64,000 bases of DNA from assembly GCA_035765415.1 (NCBI GenBank), contig DASTXR010000131.1, forward strand, positions 16,003-80,002, in the 5' to 3' direction. Shown one piece after another: positions 36,896-45,683 of this stretch. Numbering within the stretch: position 1 is the first letter of the stretch; every line of letters begins with the position of its first letter. The notes below the pieces were generated by a model. It was given only the letters and a program-made list of their open reading frames with translations. It had not been told where the DNA came from and searched no databases. Position numbers and translations under genes: made by a program. The stretch is from CADEED01 sp035765415. GTDB lineage: Bacteria > Pseudomonadota > Gammaproteobacteria > Steroidobacterales > Steroidobacteraceae.

Positions 36896-38346
36896 TCAAG
36901 CTCAAGGACTCCTCGTTGTGGAAGGAATCGGCGCTCATCGGCGGGCAGTGGCTCGCCGCCGATTCCGGCCAAACTACCCAGATCCGCAATCCCGCCAGCG
37001 GCGAACCGCTGGGCACCGTGCCGGTCATGGGCGCCGCGGAGACGCGTCGCGCCATCGAAGCCGCGCACGCCGCCATGCCCGCGTGGTCGAAGAAGACCGC
37101 GGGCGAACGGGCGCGTCTCATGCGCCGCTGGTTCGATCTCATGCTGGCGAATGTCGACGACCTCGCCGTCATCATGACTGCCGAGCAGGGCAAGCCGCTG
37201 GCCGAGTCCAGGGGCGAGATCGCCTACGCGGCCTCGTTCATCGAATGGTTCGCCGAGGAAGGCAAGCGCGTCTACGGCGACATCATCCCCGGGCACCAGG
37301 CGGACAAACGCATCATGGTGCTGCGACAGCCGATTGGCGTCGTCGCCGCCATCACGCCGTGGAATTTTCCGGCCGCCATGATCACGCGCAAGGCCGGGCC
37401 GGCGCTCGCCGCGGGATGCACGTTCGTCTGCAAGCCCGCGCTGCAAACGCCCTACTCCGCGCTGGCGATGGCGGAGCTGGCGCAGCGCGCCGGCATTCCC
37501 GCCGGCGTGTTCAACGTGATCACCGGTGACGCGCAAGCCATCGGCGGCGAGTTCACCGGCAACGACAAGGTGCGCAAGCTCTCGTTCACCGGTTCGACGG
37601 CCATCGGCAAGCTGCTCATGGCGCAATGCGCGGGCACGGTGAAAAAGGTGGCGCTCGAGCTCGGCGGCAACGCGCCGTTCCTCGTGCTCGACGACGCCGA
37701 CCTCGACGCCGCCGTGACCGGCGCCATCCAGAGCAAGTACCGCAACACCGGCCAGACCTGCGTGTGCGCCAATCGCTTCATCGTTGCGTCTGCGGTCTAC
37801 GACGCATTCACGCAGAAACTCACCGAGGCAGTCCGCAAACTTCGCGTGGGTGATGGTCTGAAAGGCGAAACGGACCAGGGACCCCTGATCGACGACAAGG
37901 CGCTGGCCAAGGTCGAGAGCCACATCGCCGATGCGAAGGCGAAAGGCGCGAACGTGGTCACGGGCGGCAGGCGTCATGCTCTCGGCGGCACGTTCTACGA
38001 GCCGACGGTTCTGACGAACGTCAGCCCGGCCATGACACTGGCGCGCGAAGAAACTTTTGGTCCGGTCGCTCCGCTCTTCCGCGTGGACAGCGACGAGGAA
38101 GCGGTGCGGCTCGCGAACGATACGGAGTTTGGACTTGCCGCTTACGTGTACACGCGCGATCTCGCGCGTTCCTGGCGCGTCACCGAGGCTTTGGAGTACG
38201 GCATTGTCGGACTGAACACCGGTCTCATCTCCACCGAAGTCGCGCCGTTCGGCGGCGTGAAGGAAAGCGGCATCGGTCGCGAAGGGTCCCGATACGGAAT
38301 TCTCGAATTCACCGAACTCAAATATGTCTGCGTAGGCGGGATCTGA
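36892..38346 (+). CDS. gabD: NAD(P)-dependent succinate-semialdehyde dehydrogenase
   Basis: 484 residues; its ATG at 36892 overlaps the stop of the upstream gene by 4 bp. Aldehyde dehydrogenase fold with catalytic cysteine in NTGQTCVCANR (~residue 288), general base glutamate in ALELGGNAPF, cofactor segment ITPWNFPAAMITRKAGPALAAGC and EETFGPVAPLF near the end. The sequence style (GIIP-GHQ, KKVALELGGNAP) matches GabD. It oxidises succinate semialdehyde to succinate. Pairing with a DLH gene suggests an unassigned carboxylic-acid degradation route. Confidence 0.93.
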   Translation: MIKLKDSSLWKESALIGGQWLAADSGQTTQIRNPASGEPLGTVPVMGAAETRRAIEAAHAAMPAWSKKTAGERARLMRRWFDLMLANVDDLAVIMTAEQGKPLAESRGEIAYAASFIEWFAEEGKRVYGDIIPGHQADKRIMVLRQPIGVVAAITPWNFPAAMITRKAGPALAAGCTFVCKPALQTPYSALAMAELAQRAGIPAGVFNVITGDAQAIGGEFTGNDKVRKLSFTGSTAIGKLLMAQCAGTVKKVALELGGNAPFLVLDDADLDAAVTGAIQSKYRNTGQTCVCANRFIVASAVYDAFTQKLTEAVRKLRVGDGLKGETDQGPLIDDKALAKVESHIADAKAKGANVVTGGRRHALGGTFYEPTVLTNVSPAMTLAREETFGPVAPLFRVDSDEEAVRLANDTEFGLAAYVYTRDLARSWRVTEALEYGIVGLNTGLISTEVAPFGGVKESGIGREGSRYGILEFTELKYVCVGGI

Positions 38347-38395
38347 TCGGGCCGACATAGGCAGCCTTCGACGTTGCGCGTAAACTCCCGCGCCA

Positions 38396-39115
38396 GTGCT
38401 AGGAAAGTTTCACGAAATCAGCATCGAGACGCGCGACATCGCCGAATCGGTTGCCTACTACGAGCGCCTCGGGTTCAGCCAGTGCGGCACCACCGACACC
38501 TGGCCGCATCCCTACGGAGTCATGACCGACGGCCGGCTGTACATCGGCCTGCACCAGTTCAAGTTTCCGTCGCCCACCATCACCTACGTACATCCCGGCG
38601 TCGCGCAACACGCGCACGTCATCGAGAAGCTCGGCATCGAAATAGCCTGGAAGCGCGTCGGCGACGATGCCTTCAACGAATATGGATTTCTCGACCCTTC
38701 CGGCCAGCCGGTGCGCGTGCAGGAAGCGCCGACGCATTTCGCCGGCGACCAGGATCGCGGCGGAAGCTCGCTGTGCGGCGACTTCGCCGAGTACAGCCTG
38801 CCCTCGGCGGAATTCGAGCCCATGCGCGCGTTCTGGGAGCCGCTGGGTTTCGTCGCGCTCGGTGAAACCGAAACGCCCTACCTGCGCATGTCGATGACCA
38901 GCGATCACATCGATCTCGCCGTGCATCGCCCGCGCACGCTGGATCAACCCATGCTGGTGTTCGCCGCCGCGGACATGGGCGAGCGCATCGAGCGCCTGCG
39001 CGCACTCGACGTGGCCATGGCGGACGACCTGCCGCGCGGCCTCGATCCGCGGTCGGTCGCGCTGCTGCGCGCGCCGGAAGGTACGGCGCTGCTGCTCATC
39101 AACGCGGTCGACTAG
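38396..39115 (+). CDS. VOC (glyoxalase/dioxygenase superfamily) protein
   Basis: 239 residues from a GTG at 38396. Two tandem vicinal-oxygen-chelate modules: residues ~1-115 (KFHEISIETRDIAESVAYYERLGFSQ) and ~130-235 (PMRAFWEPLGFVALGETETPYLRMS). Such proteins include glyoxalases, ring-cleaving dioxygenases and resistance proteins; metal ligands are not certain enough here to choose. It lies 49 bp after gabD and may belong to that operon. It ends overlapping the convergent MFS gene by 4 bp. Confidence 0.75.
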   Translation: MLGKFHEISIETRDIAESVAYYERLGFSQCGTTDTWPHPYGVMTDGRLYIGLHQFKFPSPTITYVHPGVAQHAHVIEKLGIEIAWKRVGDDAFNEYGFLDPSGQPVRVQEAPTHFAGDQDRGGSSLCGDFAEYSLPSAEFEPMRAFWEPLGFVALGETETPYLRMSMTSDHIDLAVHRPRTLDQPMLVFAAADMGERIERLRALDVAMADDLPRGLDPRSVALLRAPEGTALLLINAVD

Positions 39116-40416
39116 CTCTTCCTTCCAGTCAGGCGCAGGCCAAACAGGAAGATCGCGAAATTCACGCCCGCGAGCAGGAAGAACGGGCCGCCTTTCGAAA
39201 TCGAATCGTAGAGCCAGCCGCCGAGGCCGTTGGTGAACAGGATGCCGGCCGACGCGCAGATGCCGGCGAGGCCGAACACCGCGCCGCGCACGTCGCGGGG
39301 CGCCTCCTGGCCTAACAGCGTCTGGCCGGAGATGACGGCGGCGATCTGTCCCACGCCTAACAACACAGCCACCGTCAGCATCAGCGCATCCTGCGTCGGG
39401 TCGGCGATGAAGCCGCACAGGAAATATGCGGCCGCCGCGAGCGCCATGGCGGTCACGCCGATGCGCAGCCGGTCCACGCGATCGAGCAGCCAGCCGACGA
39501 CCAGCGCGGTCACGAGCCCCGCGACCATCGACGCCACGAACGGCAGCCGCGCACGCGCCGCGGCATCGGCCATGCTGGCGCCCTGTTCGAGCCATGCCTG
39601 TTGCAGCCGCAGCGTGAAGAAGGTGCCCAGCACCACGCGGTCGCCGAAAGAGCCGAACTGCAGCAGATACGCGAACCAGATGCGCGGATTGCTCCGTGCG
39701 GCGGCAAATCCGTCCGCCGTGATGCGCTTCAGCGGCATCGCGGGCGCGCGTTCGCTCGGCGTGCCGCGCTTCAGGCCCATGAACACCAGCACCGACGACG
39801 CGAAACACAGCGCAGCCGCGAGCCACAGCGTGAATCGTCCGGCGGTGTATTCATCGAAGCCCGCGTCGGCCAGGTGTTGCGGCAATTTTCCGAGCAGCAG
39901 CACCAGCGCCGCCGCGCCCAGGCCCTGGAAAAACCCCGTGATTCCCACGAGGCGGCCGCGTGACCGCTCGACGGGGGTATCGGCCAGCACCGTCCCTAAC
40001 ATGGTGCCGATGGCGGCGACCCCGACCGAGAAGAACAATGCGCAGCCGAGAAGCGCAGGGACCGTGCGCGCCAGCGGGTACAACAGGAATCCCGCGGCCA
40101 GCCACAGGAACCCGAACGCGTACACGGAACGGCGCCCGATCTTGTCCGCCAGCGCGCCGAACGGCGCCACGAGGCAAAGCGCCACCAGCTCATTGGCAAA
40201 GTTGAGCGCGGATATCGTGCGGCCCTGCAGGTGGGCCGGCAGCCCGAGATTCACGGTGAGCAGGTAGGGCTGGATGTAGCTCACGAAGGCAAACAGCCCG
40301 ATCGTGATGAACGCCGCATATAGATAGGTGACGACGTGCGACGGCCGGTAACCCGGCGCGAGCGCGATTCCGGCAAAGCGGCGCTCGGGGGGAGTCGGAC
40401 CAGGCGGATCGTTCAC
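39112..40416 (-). CDS. MFS transporter
   Basis: About 434 residues from a GTG at 40416. A longer form from 40482 would add a polar, proline-rich N-terminus and is less likely. The sequence shows about 12 hydrophobic segments with the characteristic loop ADKIGRRSVYAFGF between segments 2 and 3, and a second-half counterpart GWLLDRVDRLRIGVTAMALA. Major facilitator family; substrate not predictable. It is divergent from the S46 peptidase gene, which raises a peptide-uptake hypothesis without further proof. Confidence 0.85.
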   Translation of the reverse strand: MNDPPGPTPPERRFAGIALAPGYRPSHVVTYLYAAFITIGLFAFVSYIQPYLLTVNLGLPAHLQGRTISALNFANELVALCLVAPFGALADKIGRRSVYAFGFLWLAAGFLLYPLARTVPALLGCALFFSVGVAAIGTMLGTVLADTPVERSRGRLVGITGFFQGLGAAALVLLLGKLPQHLADAGFDEYTAGRFTLWLAAALCFASSVLVFMGLKRGTPSERAPAMPLKRITADGFAAARSNPRIWFAYLLQFGSFGDRVVLGTFFTLRLQQAWLEQGASMADAAARARLPFVASMVAGLVTALVVGWLLDRVDRLRIGVTAMALAAAAYFLCGFIADPTQDALMLTVAVLLGVGQIAAVISGQTLLGQEAPRDVRGAVFGLAGICASAGILFTNGLGGWLYDSISKGGPFFLLAGVNFAIFLFGLRLTGRKS

Positions 40417-40559
40417 GGCGGGCGAATCATGCCATGCCGCAGTGCGCGCCGAACCGAGGTCGGGACGCGGCGTGCCGGGCATGCACGCGCGGATGAATGT
40501 GGTGATAATCGCCGCATCGACCGTCCATCGGGCGGCAAGAAATTCACGGAGTTCCGTTC

Positions 40560-42617
40560 ATGACTCGATTCATGTGTGCGGCCGCCGCCGCCCTGATGGT
40601 CTTCCTGTGCTCCCCGTCCCGCGCCGATGAAGGCATGTGGACGTTCCACGGGTTCCCGTTCGCCAAGGCCAACGCAGCGCTCAAGACGAAACTCGACCAG
40701 GCATGGCTGGATCGCGTGCGTTCCGCCACCGTGCGCCTCGCCAACTGCACCGCCACGTTCGTCTCGAACGAAGGCCTGATTCTCACCAATCATCATTGCG
40801 TCGAAGCCTGCCTCGCCGAGCAATCGTCGAAGGAGAAGAGCTTCGTGGAAGACGGTTTCCTCGCGAAGAGCCGCGAAGAGGAGAAGCGCTGCCAGACGCA
40901 GGTGGCCGATGTGCTCATCGGCATGGAGGAAATCACCGCGAAGGTGGCCGCGGCCACGGCCGGCAAGGACGAGACTGCCGCGAACGAGATTCGCAAATCC
41001 ACGCTGACGCAGCTCGAGGGTGAATGCGAGGGCCAGGCGACGCAGAAGTGCCAGACCGTCACGCTGTACGAAGGCGGCCAGTACTGGCTGTACAAGTACA
41101 AGCGCTACACGGATGTGCGCATCGTGTTCGCGCCCGAGGCCAGCATCGCGGCCTTCGGCGGCGACCCGGACAACTTCCAGTTCCCGCGCTGGTGTCTCGA
41201 CATGGGGCTGCTGCGCGCATACGAGGACGGCAAGCCCGCCAAACCCGCGACTTTCCTCAAGATCAACTTCGCCGGGCCCGCGGCGGGTGACCCGGTGTTC
41301 GTCTCCGGCCATCCGGGGTCCACCGACCGCCTGCTGACGCTGTCGCAGCTCAAGCAGCAGCGCAATCTCGACCTGCCGCAGTGGCTGCTGCGGTACTCGG
41401 AAATCCGTGGCCGGTTCATCCAGTTTTCGGCCACGAGCCCGGAAAACGAACGCATCACCGCCGACCTGCTCAACGGCATCGAGAACTCCATCAAGGTACG
41501 TCGCAAGATGCAGGATGCGCTCAACGAAGACGCGCTGATGGCGCGCAAGGCCAGCGAGCAGGAAGCGCTCAAGGCGAGCGTCGCGAGGAATCCGGCGCTC
41601 ATGAAGAGCACCGGTGATCCGTGGAGTGACATCGACGCGGTGCTGGCCACCGAGCGCGGCCTGTTCCTGCCGTACACCTACATCGAAAACGGCGCGGGCT
41701 TCCAGGGCCGGCTCGCGGGCTACGCGCGCACGCTGGTGCGTGGCGCCGCCGAGCGTGACAAGCCCAACAACCAGCGCTTCCGCGAATTCACCGACACCGC
41801 GCTGCCGCGCGTGCAGCAGAACCTCGGCGCGGCGGTGCCGGTATATCCCGAGCTCGAAGAGCTGCGTCTCAGCAACAGCCTCGAGCGCATGCGCGAGTGG
41901 TTAGGCCCGGATCACCCGATCGTGCGCAAGCTGATGTCGAAGGAGTCGCCGGCGGCGCTCGCCAGGCGGCTGGTCGCCGGGACGAAGCTCGCCGATCCGG
42001 CCCTGCGGCTCGAGTTGTGGAAAGGCGGCAGTGCGGCCATCGCCGCGTCGACGGATCCGATGATCGAGCTGGCGCGCAGCATCGAACCGGATGCGCGCGC
42101 CGTGCGCAAGTCCTACGAAGACACCGTGGAGGCGCCGGAGCGCTCCGCCACCGAGCGCCTCGCGCGCGCGCGATTCGCCGCGCTCGGCACCAGCGTCTAT
42201 CCGGACGCCACGTTCACGCTGCGATTGAACTACGGCACGGTGCAGGGCTGGACCGAGAACGGCAAAGCCATCGAGCCGTTTACACGGCTGTCGCGCGCGT
42301 TCGAGCGCGCCACGGGCTCGGATCCTTTCCTCATCCCGCAGAGCTGGCAGCGCGTGAAGGGCAAGCTCGACATGAACACGCCGTTCAACCTGTCCACCAA
42401 CAACGACATCGTCGGCGGCAACTCCGGCAGCCCGTTGATCAACGCGAAGGGTGAGATCGTGGGCCTGCTGTTCGACGGCAACATCCACTCGATATCCGGC
42501 GCGTACTGGTTCGACACCGAGAAGAACCGCGCCATCGCCGTGCATCCCGCCATCATGCGCGAGGCGCTGGCGAAGGTTTATTCAGCCGACGCGGTTCTGT
42601 CCGAGCTCAACAGATAA
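40560..42617 (+). CDS. S46 family dipeptidyl-peptidase (DPP7-like)
   Basis: 685 residues with a signal peptide (through SPSRA). Secreted or periplasmic serine dipeptidyl-peptidase: catalytic histidine in LTNHHCVE (~H78/H79) and nucleophile S622 in GGNSGSPL. Eighteen residues after that serine is G640; in Porphyromonas enzymes Gly at this place marks DPP7 (hydrophobic P1) while Arg marks DPP11 (acidic P1). This enzyme therefore probably removes dipeptides with a neutral or hydrophobic second residue. A terminator lies 24 bp downstream, inside the convergent yceI gene. Confidence 0.9.
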   Translation: MTRFMCAAAAALMVFLCSPSRADEGMWTFHGFPFAKANAALKTKLDQAWLDRVRSATVRLANCTATFVSNEGLILTNHHCVEACLAEQSSKEKSFVEDGFLAKSREEEKRCQTQVADVLIGMEEITAKVAAATAGKDETAANEIRKSTLTQLEGECEGQATQKCQTVTLYEGGQYWLYKYKRYTDVRIVFAPEASIAAFGGDPDNFQFPRWCLDMGLLRAYEDGKPAKPATFLKINFAGPAAGDPVFVSGHPGSTDRLLTLSQLKQQRNLDLPQWLLRYSEIRGRFIQFSATSPENERITADLLNGIENSIKVRRKMQDALNEDALMARKASEQEALKASVARNPALMKSTGDPWSDIDAVLATERGLFLPYTYIENGAGFQGRLAGYARTLVRGAAERDKPNNQRFREFTDTALPRVQQNLGAAVPVYPELEELRLSNSLERMREWLGPDHPIVRKLMSKESPAALARRLVAGTKLADPALRLELWKGGSAAIAASTDPMIELARSIEPDARAVRKSYEDTVEAPERSATERLARARFAALGTSVYPDATFTLRLNYGTVQGWTENGKAIEPFTRLSRAFERATGSDPFLIPQSWQRVKGKLDMNTPFNLSTNNDIVGGNSGSPLINAKGEIVGLLFDGNIHSISGAYWFDTEKNRAIAVHPAIMREALAKVYSADAVLSELNR

Positions 42618-43403
42618 ACGGGGCAACCCCATTTTCACGGACGCCGGCCCATGGCCGGCGTTTTCCGTTGTGGCGCGCAGCGCCTGACAATGCACCTCGA
42701 AGTGGATGCGCATTTCGTCGAGCACCACGAGTGTCCCCATGGCGACGCTGAATGGCTTGAAACCCAGCTCCGATTGTTTGAGGGGAAACTCTCCGCGCGC
42801 CACCACGGCGTCTTCCTTGATGTCGAAGGTGACGGGGACGCGGACGACGTGCACCTGGTCCTTGATCGTGATCTCGACACCGACATCGTAGCCCTCGGCC
42901 GCCGCGACGATGTCGGTGGCGCGCAGGCGGATGGCGGGATATTTCTCGCCGTCGAGCAGCGCGTCCGAGAGCATGTTCCTGCGCGTTCCATCGCGGGCGC
43001 TCTGCGGCACGCCCGGCGGAAAATCCGCGCCCGCCTGCTCGCGCATGGCCGGCTCGTCGATGGTCAGTTCGTTCACCGGGACACTGATGTCGAAGCGTGA
43101 CTGCAGCAGATCGTCCGCGACGTACACCGACCCCGACATATGGTGCGACGCAATTACGTGGTTGTGGCCGAGGCGTGCCATCGCTCCACCGCGATAGACC
43201 AGGATCTGCAACAACGACTCCTCGGCGATGACTGCGTATTCACGCGCGCCCGCGGGAGGCGCTCCGGGCGCCGAGGGCGCGGTCGCGGCAGGCCCAGGTT
43301 TCGCCGATGGGGGGCTTGTCTGACAGCCGATCAGCCCCCATAGCGTGAGGCCCGCGACGACCACTCCCAGCGGGAACCCGCGACGCACCCACCGTGTACT
43401 CAT
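42582..43403 (-). CDS. YceI-like lipoprotein
   Basis: 273 residues. Lipoprotein signal (WGLIGC, cysteine ~27), a Pro/Ala-rich linker (~30-55), then a YceI-type lipocalin-like barrel (EYAVIAEESLLQILVYRGG ... LGHNHVIASHHMSGSVYV ... DEMRIHFEVHC). YceI proteins bind isoprenoid or other lipids in the periplasm. It overlaps the end of the S46 gene by 36 bp, and the S46 terminator lies inside its 3' coding part. Divergent from cytochrome b561 and a second YceI gene. Confidence 0.85.
   Translation of the reverse strand: MSTRWVRRGFPLGVVVAGLTLWGLIGCQTSPPSAKPGPAATAPSAPGAPPAGAREYAVIAEESLLQILVYRGGAMARLGHNHVIASHHMSGSVYVADDLLQSRFDISVPVNELTIDEPAMREQAGADFPPGVPQSARDGTRRNMLSDALLDGEKYPAIRLRATDIVAAAEGYDVGVEITIKDQVHVVRVPVTFDIKEDAVVARGEFPLKQSELGFKPFSVAMGTLVVLDEMRIHFEVHCQALRATTENAGHGPASVKMGLPRLSVELGQNRVG
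42641..42664 (+). terminator. Rho-independent terminator after the S46 peptidase
   Basis: Perfect 9-bp stem ACGCCGGCC / GGCCGGCGT with a 3-nt CAT loop, running into TTTT. It stands 24 bp past the S46 stop codon. Unusually it lies within the 3' coding sequence of the convergent YceI lipoprotein gene, so it also encodes residues near that protein's C-terminus. Confidence 0.75.
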
Positions 43404-43463
43404 GACATGCCTCGTTCTTCCCTGGCTTTGACCTAACTCATATCGAGCAGCTAGCTTACCGGC

Positions 43464-44018
43464 ATGACTTTCCGCAACACCACACGTTCATGGGGCGCGC
43501 TGACCAAGGCGCTGCACTGGATCATCGTGATCCTCATCATCGCGCAGTTCTTCATCGCATCGCGCGCGCATTCGCTGCCGCGCGGCCCTGCGCTGATAGA
43601 AGCCTGGGGCTGGCACAAGTCCATCGGCATGACCATCTTCATGCTCGCCGTCATCCGGTTGGTGTGGCGATGGATGAATCCGGTTCCCGATCTGCGCGCA
43701 GAAATCCAGCCATGGGAACAGACGCTGGCGAAGATCTCGCACGTGTTGCTCTACGCGCTGCTGTTCGCGGTTCCGCTCACCGGCTGGATGATGTCGTCCG
43801 CCAGGAATTTTCCGGTGAGCTGGTTCAGCCTGTTTCAATGGCCCGACCTGGTCGCGCCCGATCCGGCGCTGTCGAAGACTTTCGAGACCACGCACGAGAC
43901 GCTGGTCAAGGTGCTGTTTGGCATCGCGCTGCTGCACATCGCCGGCGCCCTCAAGCACCACTTCATCGACAAGAACCAGGTTCTCAAGCGGATGTTGCCG
44001 TTCGGCGGGGTGAAGTAA
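43464..44018 (+). CDS. Cytochrome b561
   Basis: 184 residues with four membrane segments. Heme-b ligands are expected in ALHWIIV (H~18), WHKSIGM (H~51), SHVLLYALLF (H~92) and LLHIAGALKHHF (H~153-161), the pattern of bacterial cytochrome b561 (CybB/YceJ). It transfers electrons across the inner membrane. The next gene, a YceI protein, starts at the following base, the same pair as E. coli yceJ-yceI. Confidence 0.9.
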   Translation: MTFRNTTRSWGALTKALHWIIVILIIAQFFIASRAHSLPRGPALIEAWGWHKSIGMTIFMLAVIRLVWRWMNPVPDLRAEIQPWEQTLAKISHVLLYALLFAVPLTGWMMSSARNFPVSWFSLFQWPDLVAPDPALSKTFETTHETLVKVLFGIALLHIAGALKHHFIDKNQVLKRMLPFGGVK

Positions 44019-44618
44019 ATGCCCGTAACTAACTACCTTGCGTCGCTGGGCGCGGCGTTGTTGCTGGCCCAGGCGCACGCCGCCGAAACGCCGGCCACTC
44101 ACGCGGTAACCTTCGTACACGCACACTGGGTGCAGGCACGCACCGGGAGCAGCCTGGTATTCGTCTTCGACCAGGCCGGCGCCGCCAGCAAAGGTTCGTT
44201 CAGCCAGTTCACCACCGACCTCGTCTACGACGAAAAATCGCCCACCACCGGCAGCCTGAACGTGAAGGTGCAGGTCGGCACGGTCGATACCCAGGACCAG
44301 GAACGCAACGACATGATCGTGAGCGCGGACCTGTTCGACGCGCAGAAATTTCCCACGGCGCAGTACACGGCAGATTCGTTCTCGCGAAACGCGGCTGGCG
44401 GCCTCGAGGCCGTCGGCAAACTCACGTTGCGCGGCGTCACACGCGACTTGCGCCTGCCTTTGAAGATCGTCAAGACCGCCGCGGGCCTCGAGCTCTCGGG
44501 CGAAACCGCCATCAGGCGGCTGGACTACGGCGTCGGCCAGGGCGAATGGAAAACGACCGAAGGCGTGGGTGACGAAGTGAAGATTCAGTACAAGGTTGCG
44601 CTGGTGAGGGCGAAATAG
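44019..44618 (+). CDS. yceI: Periplasmic YceI family protein
   Basis: 199 residues with a signal peptide (through AHAA). YceI fold: THAVTFVHAHWVQARTGSSLVFVFDQAGAASKGSFSQFTTDLVYDE, then KFPTAQYTADSF and GKLTLRGVTRDLRLPLKI. These proteins form a barrel holding a long isoprenoid or fatty chain. The start codon lies directly after the cytochrome b561 stop, so they are one operon. This is the second YceI homologue in 2 kb; the other is a divergent lipoprotein. Confidence 0.9.
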   Translation: MPVTNYLASLGAALLLAQAHAAETPATHAVTFVHAHWVQARTGSSLVFVFDQAGAASKGSFSQFTTDLVYDEKSPTTGSLNVKVQVGTVDTQDQERNDMIVSADLFDAQKFPTAQYTADSFSRNAAGGLEAVGKLTLRGVTRDLRLPLKIVKTAAGLELSGETAIRRLDYGVGQGEWKTTEGVGDEVKIQYKVALVRAK

Positions 44619-44620
44619 CC

Positions 44621-45154
44621 GTGTCCGTGTCCAACTCCATGCGCCGCGTCTGGATGGTCACTTCGCTCAGCGTGGCGGTGCTCGCGTTTTTTCCGGCGTG
44701 GACCAATCGCATCAGCTGGTGGATGCCCGGCATCGCGTTCGCACTGTTCGCGGTGTTCCTGCTCGAGCCCTGGCTTCTCACCTGGGAGCTGCGCAAGCGC
44801 GGCGAAGCGCTGCAGATCACCGATGAGGGCATATTGCGCCGGCTGGCGCGCGGCGACAGCGAGTTCGTGCGCTGGAGCGAGCTGCGCGAGGTGTCCATCG
44901 TGATGACGCAAGGCGTGAGCCTCAGCGAAGAATATTTCTACGTGCTCGCCGGCGCCGGCACCTCGGGCGTTCTCGTGGGCCAGAAGCTCGCCATCCGGTA
45001 CGACCTGCTGTCGTACCTCTCCAAACTACCCGGCTTCGACCATCGCAACATCACCACCGCCATGGCATCGCCGGTGAATCAGAAGTTCACGCTGTGGCGC
45101 GCGGCGCCGCTCGAAGGTGAAGCGGTGGTGCTGCCGGGCCGCGCGCTGAACTGA
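44621..45154 (+). CDS. Small membrane protein of unknown function (PH-like)
   Basis: 177 residues from a GTG just after yceI. Two hydrophobic segments (~10-27 and ~31-55) are followed by a soluble part (GEALQITDEGILRRLARGDSEFVRWSELREVSIVM ... FYVLAGAGTSGVLVGQKLA) that resembles a bacterial PH-like domain: two strands flanking an RW-S-EL-R turn. Function unknown. It is close enough to be in the cytochrome b561-yceI operon. Confidence 0.65.
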   Translation: MSVSNSMRRVWMVTSLSVAVLAFFPAWTNRISWWMPGIAFALFAVFLLEPWLLTWELRKRGEALQITDEGILRRLARGDSEFVRWSELREVSIVMTQGVSLSEEYFYVLAGAGTSGVLVGQKLAIRYDLLSYLSKLPGFDHRNITTAMASPVNQKFTLWRAAPLEGEAVVLPGRALN

Positions 45155-45160
45155 GCGCCG

Positions 45161-45643
45161 CTAGAACGCGCTGCCATCCTTGCGCGTGAACATGACGGCA
45201 GCATCGGTGCCGTGGAAGTGCAGGTCGACATCCGGATAGAAAGCCTCGTCCGCCTTGTCGCGGTTGCTGATCTCGAGGTACACGGCGGGTTCACTGCTGC
45301 GATTCACGAGCTGGTGGCCATCGCCCTTGTCCTTGTCAGGGCCGATCGGAAAGCCCGCGCACATGCCGGCCTTCAGCACCTGCTCGCCGGCGTCGGTGCG
45401 CAACACCACCTCACCGCTCAACACGAAGATGAATTCTTCTTCATGCGTGTGCCAGTGGCGCATCGAGGACTCTTTGCCCGGCGGCAGCGTGGTGTGATTC
45501 ACGCCGAACTTCGTGATGCCGCAGGCGTCGCCGAGCGCACGCTTCTCGCGCGGCAGGACTCGCGAACGATAAGGCTCGGGGTATCCGGTTCCGGTGCGCG
45601 GAGCAAGCGTCATCGGATCGAGCGCGGGTTTTTTCAAAGTCAT
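45161..45643 (-). CDS. Cupin domain protein
   Basis: 160 residues from the ATG at 45643. Single cupin: motif 1 is MRHWHTHEEEFIFVLSGE with HxHxxxxE metal ligands, and motif 2 is the weaker PDKDKGDGHQLVNRSSE. It may bind a metal and act as a small dioxygenase, isomerase or binding protein. No partner is clear. It is convergent with the PH-like gene and divergent, by 40 bp, from the CoA-hydrolase/transferase gene. Confidence 0.82.
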   Translation of the reverse strand: MTLKKPALDPMTLAPRTGTGYPEPYRSRVLPREKRALGDACGITKFGVNHTTLPPGKESSMRHWHTHEEEFIFVLSGEVVLRTDAGEQVLKAGMCAGFPIGPDKDKGDGHQLVNRSSEPAVYLEISNRDKADEAFYPDVDLHFHGTDAAVMFTRKDGSAF

Positions 45644-45683
45644 TTGCGTTGACCGTGTTGAGACTGCGTGCAAGTGTAGCGCC

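Noticed and set aside
38399..39826. 475-codon minus-strand ORF across the VOC and MFS genes
   Set aside because: It combines antisense of the VOC gene with an off-frame of the MFS gene; both real genes are supported by homology.
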